A DNA stretch of 64,000 nucleotides, taken from NCBI RefSeq assembly GCF_049446155.1, contig NZ_JBMSEE010000010.1, positions 62,001-126,000 of the forward strand, given 5' to 3'. The position numbers and the translations under genes were made by a program. Under the pieces are notes generated by a model. It ran no database searches. It was not told the origin of the DNA and worked only from the letters and a program-made list of their open reading frames with translations. This document shows positions 8,258 to 14,673 of the stretch, one piece after another. The DNA comes from Rivibacter sp049446155 (GTDB lineage: Bacteria; Pseudomonadota; Gammaproteobacteria; Burkholderiales; Burkholderiaceae_C). Numbering within the stretch: position 1 is the stretch's first letter; each line of letters starts with the position of its first letter.

Positions 8258-9178
8258 TCAGCCGCGCGGATGGTGCTGCGCATGCAGCGTCTTGAGCCGC
8301 TCGCGCGCCACGTGGGTGTAGATCGTCGTCGTCGAGATGTCGGCGTGGCCGAGCAGCATCTGCACCGCGCGCAAGTCGGCGCCGTGGTTGAGCAGGTGCG
8401 TCGCGAAGGCGTGGCGCAGCGTGTGCGGCGACAGCGGCACCGCGATGCCGGCCGCGCGCGCATGCTTCTTGATCAGCAGCCAGAAAGCCTGGCGCGTCAT
8501 CGCGGCGCCGCGCGCGGTGACGAACAGCGCATCGCTGCGCTGGCCGTCGAGGATCGCGGACCGGCCCTCGTTCAGGTAGCGCGTGAGCCAGGCATGCGCC
8601 TCCTCGCCGAACGGCACCATGCGCTCCTTGCTGCCCTTGCCGGTGACGCGCAGCGCCGCTTCGTTGAGCCCGACGTGAACGCTCTTGAGCGCGACCAGCT
8701 CGCTCACGCGCAGGCCGCTGGCATACATCAGCTCGAGCATCGCGCGGTCGCGCAGGCCCAGCGGCGTGTCGACCTCGGGCGCGGCGAGCAGCGCCTCGAC
8801 ATGCGCCTCGGTCAGCGTCTTGGGCACGCGCAGCGGCTGCTTCGCCGGCGAAAGCTTCAGCGTCGGGTCGGCCGCGACGCGATGCTCGCGCAGGGCCCAG
8901 CGGAAATAGCGCTTGAAGACCGTGAGGCGCCGGTTCGTGCTCGAGGCCTTCGAACCTTCGTGGCGCGCGACGGCATAGGCGCGCAGGTCGTTCTCGGTGG
9001 TCGCGTCGAGCGCCTTGCCGCCGTTCGCGGCGAGCCAGCGCGCCAGCAGCGTCAGATCGCGCCGGTAAGCGGCCAGCGTGTTGGCCGACAGGCCCTCCTC
9101 GATCCACAGCGCATCGGCGAAGGCGTCGATGGCCGCGGCGCTTTCGAGACCGAGCGGGTCTGGAATGTCTTCCTTCAC
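8258..9178 (-). CDS. xerD: Site-specific tyrosine recombinase XerD
   Basis: This 306-residue tyrosine recombinase acts with XerC at dif to resolve chromosome dimers. The N-terminal SAM-like core-binding domain (GLSANTLAAYRRDLTLLARWL) precedes the catalytic domain. Catalytic residues are visible: Arg in SGLRVSELVAL, Lys in GKGSKERMVPF, His and Arg in SPHTLRHAFATHLL, His in LLGHADI, and the nucleophile Tyr in STTTIYTHVARERL. The start is a GTG at 9176-9178. Size and the HTLRHAFATHLLNHGADL signature fit XerD better than XerC or a phage integrase, and nothing mobile surrounds it. Confidence 0.93.
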   Translation of the reverse strand: MKEDIPDPLGLESAAAIDAFADALWIEEGLSANTLAAYRRDLTLLARWLAANGGKALDATTENDLRAYAVARHEGSKASSTNRRLTVFKRYFRWALREHRVAADPTLKLSPAKQPLRVPKTLTEAHVEALLAAPEVDTPLGLRDRAMLELMYASGLRVSELVALKSVHVGLNEAALRVTGKGSKERMVPFGEEAHAWLTRYLNEGRSAILDGQRSDALFVTARGAAMTRQAFWLLIKKHARAAGIAVPLSPHTLRHAFATHLLNHGADLRAVQMLLGHADISTTTIYTHVARERLKTLHAQHHPRG

Positions 9179-9201
9179 GAAGCGCGCTTGTCCCGAAGAA
9201 G

Positions 9202-9225
9202 CCCTCTCCCGCGTGCGGGAGAGGG
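9202..9225. repeat. Perfect palindrome CCCTCTCCCGC / GCGGGAGAGGG
   Basis: An 11-bp perfect inverted repeat with a 2-base centre sits between the stop codon of the TctC gene and the start of xerD. No T-run follows on either strand. This hairpin sequence is widespread between genes in GC-rich proteobacteria and is probably a REP-like element, possibly protecting the upstream mRNA end. Confidence 0.6.
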
Positions 9226-9235
9226 TGCACGAACG

Positions 9236-10213
9236 TCAGTCCAGCTTCAGCTTCTGCTGGTCGACCACCTTCTTGTAGACCTCGAACTCGGCCTTGGCCT
9301 GTGCCGCGAACTGCTCCGGCGTGTTGGCAACGATCAGCGAGCCGGTGTCCTCGATGCGCTTGCGCACCGCCGGGTCTTCCAGGGTCTTCTTCACCGCGGC
9401 GTTGAGCTTGTCGACCACCTCCTTCGGCAAACCCTTGGGGCCGTGGAAGCCGTAGTAAGCCATGCGGTTCACCGGCTCCAGGCCCACTTCCTTGAAGGTC
9501 GGCACGTTGGGCAGCACGGCCAGCCGCTCGGGCGCGGCGACGACGATCGGCACCAGGCGGCCGTCCTTGATGAATGGCAGCGCCGAGGGCAGATTGTCGA
9601 AGATCATCGGCACCTGGCCGGCCACCGTGTCGTTGAGCGCCGGGCCCGCACCGCGGTATGGAATGTGCGTCACGAACACGCCCGCCAGGCTCTTGTAGAG
9701 CTCCATCTGCAGGTGGCCGATGCCGCCGGTGCCCGAGCTCGCGAAGCTGTACTTGCCGGGGTTCTTCTTCAGCACCTCGACGAAGCTCTTGTAGTCCTTG
9801 GCCGGAAAGCTCGGGTGCACCGCGATCACGTTGGGCGTGGCCGCGATGTTGATGATCGACGTGAAGTCGGTCAGCGGGTTGTACGGCGTCTTCGGGTTCA
9901 CGGCCGGGTTGGAGGCCGTGGTCGACACGGTGGCCATGCCGATCGTGTAGCCGTCGGGCGCCGACTTGGCGATCTCGGCCGCGCCGATGATGCCGCCGCC
10001 GCCGGCCTTGTTGTCGACGACCATGGTCTGGCCCAGCGGGCCGTTGATCTTCTCGGCGATCACGCGCGCGACGATGTCGGTGGTGCCGCCGGGCGCGAAC
10101 GGCACCACCAGCCGGACCGGCTTGCTCGGATAGCTCTGCGCATGGGCCGCGGACGCGGCGCCCAGCGCCAGCGCGGCCAGGGCAAGAACGGTTCGGCGAG
10201 TGGCTAGGGTCAT
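9236..10213 (-). CDS. TctC/Bug-family periplasmic tripartite tricarboxylate binding protein
   Basis: This 325-residue periplasmic substrate-binding protein belongs to the Bug (TctC) family, which is greatly expanded in Burkholderiales. A Sec signal peptide ends near ASAAHAQ (about residue 25). The mature N-terminus YPSKPVRLVVPFAPGGTTD is the family hallmark, followed by DNKAGGGGIIGAAEIAKSAPDGYT. These proteins bind carboxylates such as citrate or nicotinate-like compounds. The ligand here cannot be read. AAGGAG six bases upstream fixes the ATG at 10213. No TctA/TctB membrane genes are adjacent, so this is an orphan binding protein, common for the family. A divergent AEC permease lies 153 bp away. 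Confidence 0.92.
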   Translation of the reverse strand: MTLATRRTVLALAALALGAASAAHAQSYPSKPVRLVVPFAPGGTTDIVARVIAEKINGPLGQTMVVDNKAGGGGIIGAAEIAKSAPDGYTIGMATVSTTASNPAVNPKTPYNPLTDFTSIINIAATPNVIAVHPSFPAKDYKSFVEVLKKNPGKYSFASSGTGGIGHLQMELYKSLAGVFVTHIPYRGAGPALNDTVAGQVPMIFDNLPSALPFIKDGRLVPIVVAAPERLAVLPNVPTFKEVGLEPVNRMAYYGFHGPKGLPKEVVDKLNAAVKKTLEDPAVRKRIEDTGSLIVANTPEQFAAQAKAEFEVYKKVVDQQKLKLD

Positions 10214-10239
10214 GAATGCTCCTTGGAAAGATGAGACAA

Positions 10240-10291
10240 CCGACCGCTCGATGCGGTCGGATGAGGCGGTCGCCCGCTCGACGCGGTCGGA
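10240..10291. promoter_or_regulatory. Tandem 18-bp repeat with inverted symmetry, operator candidate
   Basis: Two copies of CCGCTCGAYGCGGTCGGA (10244-10261 and 10274-10291) lie 30 bp apart, about three helical turns. The first sits inside a perfect 8-bp inverted repeat (CCGACCGC-TCGAT-GCGGTCGG, 10240-10260). They lie in the 153-bp divergent gap between the TctC-type binding protein and the AEC transporter, 26 to 78 bp upstream of the tctC start. This arrangement fits a regulator binding both sites, but no regulator gene is adjacent. Confidence 0.45.
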
Positions 10292-10354
10292 CTCTGCCCG
10301 CAGCGTGAAGTGCCCGCGATCATGGTAAGCCCCAGGGTCGCGCTTCGCGGCAGT

Positions 10355-10366
10355 TAACCTCGGCGC
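10355..10366 (+). promoter_or_regulatory. -10-like hexamer six bases before the AEC start codon
   Basis: TAACCT (10355-10360) followed by six bases and the ATG at 10367 would place transcription start on or next to the A of ATG, giving a leaderless mRNA. No Shine-Dalgarno sequence precedes this gene. The hexamer is the weakest match of the series described in the findings. Confidence 0.35.
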
Positions 10367-11266
10367 ATGCGCGATCTTCTCCTGCTGCTGCCCGATTTCC
10401 TGCTCATCGTCTGCGGCTTTGTCGTCTGCCGCTACACGCCGCTCAACCGCACGGTCTGGGAGTCGGCCGAGAAGCTCGTCTACTACCTGCTGTTCCCGGT
10501 GCTGCTGTTCACGTCCATCGTGCGCAGCCCGCTTCGCCCCGGCGAGACGGCAACGCTCGCCGCCGGCGGCCTCGCGACCGTGGGGCTGGGCATCGCTCTG
10601 GCCTACGCACTCAAGCGCTGGCCCGGCGTCGATGCCCGGCTGCACGCCTCCGGTGCGCAGACCGCGTTTCGCTTCAACTCCTATGTCGCGCTGGCGCTGG
10701 CCGAGCGCCTGGCCGGTCCGCCAGGCGTGGCATGGATGGCGCTGCTGGTCGCGGTGGCGGTGCCGGTGTGCAACGTCGCCGCGGTCTATCCGCTCGCGCG
10801 CCATGGCGGCCAGCACTACGGCCGCGAGTTGATGCGCAACCCGCTGATCGTCAGCACGGTTGCCGGCCTCGTGGCCAACCTGGCCGGACTCACCCTGCCC
10901 GAGCCGGTCGGCGTGGTGTTGCAGCGCATCGGCAATGCCGCGCTGCCGTTGGGCCTGATGGCCGTCGGGGCCGGCCTGCAGCTTGGCGGCCTCGCGGCCG
11001 CGCCCTGGCTGGCGGCAGGCTTCCTGTCGATCCGCCACGCGGCGCTGCCGGTCGCCGGCCTGCTGCTGGGCCATGCGTTCGCGCTGCCGGCCGGCCAGCG
11101 CATGGTGCTGCTCGCGTTCGCGGCGATGCCGACCGCCTCGAGCGCCTACGTGCTGGCGATCCGCATGGGCGGCCACGGCCCGTTCACGGCCGGGCTGGTG
11201 ACGATGTCGACGCTGCTGGGCATGCTCACGCTGCCGGCCTGGCTGGCCCTGCAGCACGCGCTGTAG
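10367..11266 (+). CDS. AEC-family (auxin efflux carrier type) permease
   Basis: This 299-residue integral membrane transporter has around ten hydrophobic segments. The pattern fits the AEC/MleP family: an N-terminal half starting LLLLLPDFLLIVCGFVVCRYTPLN, then a repeat-like second half with RNPLIVSTVAGLVANLAGLTL and PLGLMAVGAGLQLGG, both typical of AEC proteins. Bacterial members move dicarboxylates such as malate or malonate, but the substrate here is not known. It is divergent from a tricarboxylate-type binding protein, which weakly suggests organic-acid transport. Its 3' end overlaps the convergent queG gene by 41 bp. Confidence 0.85.
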   Translation: MRDLLLLLPDFLLIVCGFVVCRYTPLNRTVWESAEKLVYYLLFPVLLFTSIVRSPLRPGETATLAAGGLATVGLGIALAYALKRWPGVDARLHASGAQTAFRFNSYVALALAERLAGPPGVAWMALLVAVAVPVCNVAAVYPLARHGGQHYGRELMRNPLIVSTVAGLVANLAGLTLPEPVGVVLQRIGNAALPLGLMAVGAGLQLGGLAAAPWLAAGFLSIRHAALPVAGLLLGHAFALPAGQRMVLLAFAAMPTASSAYVLAIRMGGHGPFTAGLVTMSTLLGMLTLPAWLALQHAL

Positions 11267-12377
11267 CCGAAGGCCGTTCGCGCTGGGCCAGCGCCCAGTC
11301 GATGTGCTCGCGCACCAGCGGCGTCGCGGCATCGCGCGCGTGCGCCAGCGCCTGCGCAAAGGCCTCGTCGCCGCGGTCGCGCCACGCGTTGCCCAGCGCG
11401 ACCGCGAGGTTGCGCTGCCAGCGCTCGTGGCCGATGCGGCGGATCGCGCTGCCTTCGGTGTGGCGCAGGAACTCGGCCTCGCTCCAGCGCCACAGCTCGA
11501 GCAGCATCGGGTCGGCGAGCTGTTCGCGCACGTCGAAGTCGGGCAGCGCCGCGCGCTGCGCGAACTTGTTCCAGGGGCAGACCAGCTGGCAGTCGTCGCA
11601 GCCATAGATGCGGTTGCCCATCGCCGCACGCAGCTCGAGCGGGATCGGCCCATCGTGTTCGATCGTGAGGTACGAGATGCAGCGCCGCGCATCGAGCCGC
11701 TGCGCGGCGACGATGGCCTGCGTCGGGCACACGTCGATGCAGGCACGGCAGCTGCCGCAGTGCGGCTGCACCGGCTCGGTCAGAGGCAGCGCAAGGTCGA
11801 CGTAGATCTCGCCGAGAAAGAAGGTGGAGCCGGCCTCGCGCGACAGCAGCAAGGTGTGCTGCCCGCGCCAGCCGATGCCGCTGCGCTGCGCGAGCTCCAC
11901 TTCCAGCACCGGAGCCGAGTCGGTGAACACGCGGTGGCCGAACGGCCCGATGCGCTCGCGCAGCCGGTCGGCGAGCCTTTGCAGGCGCTGGCGCAGCACC
12001 TTGTGATAGTCGCGACCGCGCGCGTACATCGAGACTGCCGCGGCGCCGGGCCGCGCGAGGCGATCGAACTCGATCGCCTGCCAGCCCTCGGGCGCCGTGG
12101 TGGGCAGGTAGTCCATGCGCGCCGTGATCACGCGCACCGTGCCCGGCACCAGCTCGGCCGGGCGCGCGCGCTTGAGGCCGTGCGCGGCCATGTAGTCCAT
12201 CGAGCCGTGGAAGCCGGCCGCAAGCCATGCAAGCAGCCCCGGCTCGGCCGCGCGAAGGTCCACATCGGCCACGCCGATCTGGGAGAATCCCAGCGTCTTG
12301 GCCCAGGCGCGCAAGTCGTCGAGCAGGACCTGCGGGTCTTGACCGGTGACGTCGGCGCGCAGCGCTTCGGGATGCAT
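11226..12377 (-). CDS. queG: Epoxyqueuosine reductase
   Basis: This 383-residue cobalamin-dependent iron-sulfur enzyme performs the last step of queuosine synthesis, reducing epoxyqueuosine to queuosine in tRNA wobble positions. Two ferredoxin-type cluster motifs are visible: CGSCRACIDVCPTQAI and CDDCQLVCPWNKFA. The N-terminal DUF1730-type cobalamin-binding region and the C-terminal HEAT-like part (RNLAVALGNAWRDRGD) are present. The ATG at 12375-12377 is preceded by TAGAAT and six bases, with no ribosome site. The start codons of queG and tsaE lie head to head and the coding regions overlap by six bases. At the 3' end it overlaps the AEC gene. Confidence 0.95.
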   Translation of the reverse strand: MHPEALRADVTGQDPQVLLDDLRAWAKTLGFSQIGVADVDLRAAEPGLLAWLAAGFHGSMDYMAAHGLKRARPAELVPGTVRVITARMDYLPTTAPEGWQAIEFDRLARPGAAAVSMYARGRDYHKVLRQRLQRLADRLRERIGPFGHRVFTDSAPVLEVELAQRSGIGWRGQHTLLLSREAGSTFFLGEIYVDLALPLTEPVQPHCGSCRACIDVCPTQAIVAAQRLDARRCISYLTIEHDGPIPLELRAAMGNRIYGCDDCQLVCPWNKFAQRAALPDFDVREQLADPMLLELWRWSEAEFLRHTEGSAIRRIGHERWQRNLAVALGNAWRDRGDEAFAQALAHARDAATPLVREHIDWALAQRERPSATARAAGPARPAA

Positions 12378-12917
12378 GCCCAGATTCTAGGAACGCGACA
12401 CGAACACTGGTCCGACGAGACCGATTGCGCCGCCCGCGCCCATGCGCTGGCGCATGCGCTGGATCAGGCGCCCGCGGGTTCTGCGCCGCTTCGCGACGTC
12501 TGCATCGAACTCCAGGGCCCGCTGGGCGCCGGCAAGACCACCTTCACGCGCCATTTGCTGCGCGCGCTCGGCGTGGCCGGCCGCATCAAGAGCCCGAGCT
12601 ACGCGGTGGTCGAGCCGCACAACTGGAGGGGCGCCGACGGCCAGCCGCGCCAAGCCTTCCACTTCGACTTCTACCGCTTCGGCGACCCGCGCGAATGGGA
12701 AGACGCGGGCTTTCGCGAGGTTTTCGCGGGCCCTGGCCTCAAGCTGGTGGAGTGGGCCGAGAACGCCGGCGACGCGCGCCCGCAACCCGACCTCGTGATC
12801 GCGATCGAGACCGACCCCGACCCCGACCGCGAATCCGCGCGCCGCGTGCTGCACACCGCGCACACCGAGCGCGGGCGCGCGCTGCTCGAACGCGGCTGCG
12901 CGCCGCTGCGGCTGTGA
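12372..12917 (+). CDS. tsaE: tRNA threonylcarbamoyladenosine synthesis ATPase TsaE
   Basis: This roughly 181-residue P-loop protein is required, with TsaB and TsaD, for t6A37 modification of ANN-decoding tRNAs. The Walker A motif is LQGPLGAGKTTFTRHLL. IKSPSYAVVEPH and FHFDFYRF are TsaE hallmarks, and LKLVEWAENAG follows. The start is uncertain. The ATG at 12372 gives an overlap with the divergent queG start, and no ribosome site is visible for any candidate. The gene is 11 bp ahead of amiC, the usual tsaE-amiC neighbourhood in proteobacteria. Confidence 0.92.
   Translation: MHAQILGTRHEHWSDETDCAARAHALAHALDQAPAGSAPLRDVCIELQGPLGAGKTTFTRHLLRALGVAGRIKSPSYAVVEPHNWRGADGQPRQAFHFDFYRFGDPREWEDAGFREVFAGPGLKLVEWAENAGDARPQPDLVIAIETDPDPDRESARRVLHTAHTERGRALLERGCAPLRL
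12378..12389 (-). promoter_or_regulatory. -10 hexamer TAGAAT six bases before queG ATG
   Basis: On the minus strand TAGAAT (12389 to 12384) is followed by CTGGGC and then the queG ATG. Transcription would begin at the start codon itself, so queG mRNA is predicted to be leaderless. The element lies inside the tsaE coding start region. Confidence 0.5.
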
Positions 12918-12928
12918 GGCGCGGCCCG

Positions 12929-14281
12929 ATGGACCGCCGCACCGCCCTCGCCCGCCTCTCGAAAGGCGGCCTGCTCGTGCTCGCGCTCGGGCCGCTGCAG
13001 CTCGCTCACGGCGCCACGCTCTTGGCCGTGCGCGTGTGGCCGGCCGAGGACTACACGCGCGTCACGCTCGAGTCCGACGCGCGGCTCTCGGCGCGCCACT
13101 TCACCGCCCACGGCCCCGAGCGCGTCGTGATCGACATCGAAGGCCTCGAGCTCAGCCCGCAGCTGCGCGAGTTGGTCGGCAAGGTCGCCTCCGACGACCC
13201 GTTCATTGCCGGCGTGCGCATCGGCCAGAACCAGCCGCGCGTCGTGCGCCTGGTGATCGACCTCAAGCAGCCGAGCGCGCCGCAGGTGTTCTCGCTCGAA
13301 CCGGTCGCGGCCTATGGCCACCGGCTGGTGTTCGACCTCTACCCCACCGTCGAGCGCGACCCGCTGCTCGCGCTGATCGCCGACCGGCTCGGCGACCCGC
13401 CGCCGCGCGACAGCGCGCCGGGCGCGGCAACGCCGAGCGAGCGCGCCGCCTCGGAGGTCGGCGACGCGCTCGGCGAGTTCATCGGAAAGATGAGTCCGCC
13501 ACGCACCGCCGCGCCGGCCCCGGGCGCGTCGCGGCCGATCGAGGCCGAGCCCTCGCGCCCGCGCGGCACCGAGCGCCTGATCGTCGTCGCGCTCGATCCC
13601 GGCCACGGCGGCGAGGACCCGGGCGCGATCGGACCCAGCGGCCTGCGAGAGAAGGACGTGGTGCTGCAGGTCGCGCTGGCCTTGCGCGAGCGCATCAACG
13701 CCCAGCCCAGCATGCGCGCCTTCCTGACGCGCGACGCGGATTTCTTCGTGCCGCTGCACGAGCGCGTTCGCAAGGCGCGGCGCGTGCAGGCCGACCTCTT
13801 CATCTCGATCCACGCCGACGCCTTCATCAAGCCGCACGCGCGCGGCGCCTCGGTGTTCGCGCTCAGCGAATCGGGCGCCAGCAGCGTCGAGGCGCGCTGG
13901 ATGGCGCAGAAGGAGAACGCCGCCGATCTCGTGGGCGGCGTCAACATCAAGACCAAGGACGCCGCGGTCACGCGCGCGCTGCTCGACATGAGCACCTCGG
14001 CGCAGATCCGCGACAGCCTGCGGCTGGGCAGCGAGGTGCTGGGCCGCATCGGCCAGGTCGGCCGGCTGCACAAGCCGCGCGTCGAGCAAGCCGGCTTCGC
14101 GGTGCTCAAGGCGCCCGACATTCCCTCGATCCTGGTCGAGACGGCCTTCATCTCCAACCCGGAAGAAGAAGCCAAGCTGCGCGACGGCGACTACCAGTCC
14201 AAGCTCGTGTCGGCGCTGATGAGCGGCATCGAGCGCTACTTCGCGAAGAACCCGCCGCTGGCGCGGCAGCGCGCGTTGTAG
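12929..14281 (+). CDS. amiC: N-acetylmuramoyl-L-alanine amidase AmiC
   Basis: This 450-residue periplasmic zinc amidase splits septal peptidoglycan during daughter-cell separation. An N-terminal signal with a twin-arginine start (MDRRTALARLSKGG) recalls Tat export of E. coli AmiC. An AMIN domain (about residues 30-135) targets the septum. After a linker comes the Amidase_3 catalytic domain with zinc ligands in ALDPGHGGEDPGAIGP (His), REKDVVLQVAL (Glu) and LFISIHADAFIK (His). The catalytic Glu is in IPSILVETAFISNPEEE. It lies 11 bp after tsaE and probably shares its transcript. Activation by EnvC/NlpD-type proteins is expected but not visible here. Confidence 0.95.
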   Translation: MDRRTALARLSKGGLLVLALGPLQLAHGATLLAVRVWPAEDYTRVTLESDARLSARHFTAHGPERVVIDIEGLELSPQLRELVGKVASDDPFIAGVRIGQNQPRVVRLVIDLKQPSAPQVFSLEPVAAYGHRLVFDLYPTVERDPLLALIADRLGDPPPRDSAPGAATPSERAASEVGDALGEFIGKMSPPRTAAPAPGASRPIEAEPSRPRGTERLIVVALDPGHGGEDPGAIGPSGLREKDVVLQVALALRERINAQPSMRAFLTRDADFFVPLHERVRKARRVQADLFISIHADAFIKPHARGASVFALSESGASSVEARWMAQKENAADLVGGVNIKTKDAAVTRALLDMSTSAQIRDSLRLGSEVLGRIGQVGRLHKPRVEQAGFAVLKAPDIPSILVETAFISNPEEEAKLRDGDYQSKLVSALMSGIERYFAKNPPLARQRAL

Positions 14282-14292
14282 GCAGCGCCGGT

Positions 14293-14673
14293 TCACCCCT
14301 GCGTGAGCCCGCGCAGGAGATCGAGCGACGACACCACGCCGACCGTTTGCCCGCCCTCGGTGACCACGAGGTGATGGATGCGGCGCGCCACCATCAGCGT
14401 CGCGGCGTCCTGCAACGGCATCGCGACGTCGACGCAGACCGGCTTGTAGGTGCACAGCTGCCATGCGCGCGCATCGGTAGCGCCCGGCGAGGCCGCGCCA
14501 AAGCGCGCGAGGTCGGTTTCACTGATGACGCCGACGATATCGCCGGCAGGATCGAGCACGGGCGCCCACGAAAAGCCGCGCTGCACCAGAAGGGTCTGCA
14601 CCGACTGCACCGTGTCGTCCATGCCCACGCAGCAGATCTGCCGCTCCATGACGGCCGCGACGGTCGGCTTCAT
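14293..14673 (-). CDS. Two-CBS-domain protein coupled to PEP synthase
   Basis: This 126-residue protein consists of a CBS-domain pair (Bateman module) and nothing else. CBS1 spans about residues 1-60 (VMERQICCVGMDDTVQSVQTLLVQ, then GVISETDLARFG). CBS2 spans about residues 72-125 (VAMPLQDAATLMVARRIHHLVV, then VGVVSSLDLLRGL). Such modules bind adenine nucleotides or S-adenosylmethionine-type ligands. Its ATG overlaps the ppsA stop codon as ATGA, so its translation is coupled to ppsA. The context suggests an energy-charge sensor acting on PEP synthase. This is inference, since the usual PEP synthase regulator is the unrelated kinase/phosphorylase PpsR (DUF299). Confidence 0.88.
   Translation of the reverse strand: MKPTVAAVMERQICCVGMDDTVQSVQTLLVQRGFSWAPVLDPAGDIVGVISETDLARFGAASPGATDARAWQLCTYKPVCVDVAMPLQDAATLMVARRIHHLVVTEGGQTVGVVSSLDLLRGLTQG

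Noticed and set aside
8258..9178. Tyrosine recombinase as a sign of an integrated element
   Set aside because: Size and motifs are those of XerD and no phage or integron features, attachment sites or tRNA genes are near.
9202..9225. CCCTCTCCCGC/GCGGGAGAGGG as an intrinsic terminator
   Set aside because: Strong stem but no T-run on either strand, so listed as a REP-like palindrome.
6506..10207. Plus-strand frame of 1233 codons crossing several genes
   Set aside because: It runs through genes on both strands (DUF455, marC, xerD, tctC) that have clear family motifs. Stop-codon scarcity in high GC explains it.
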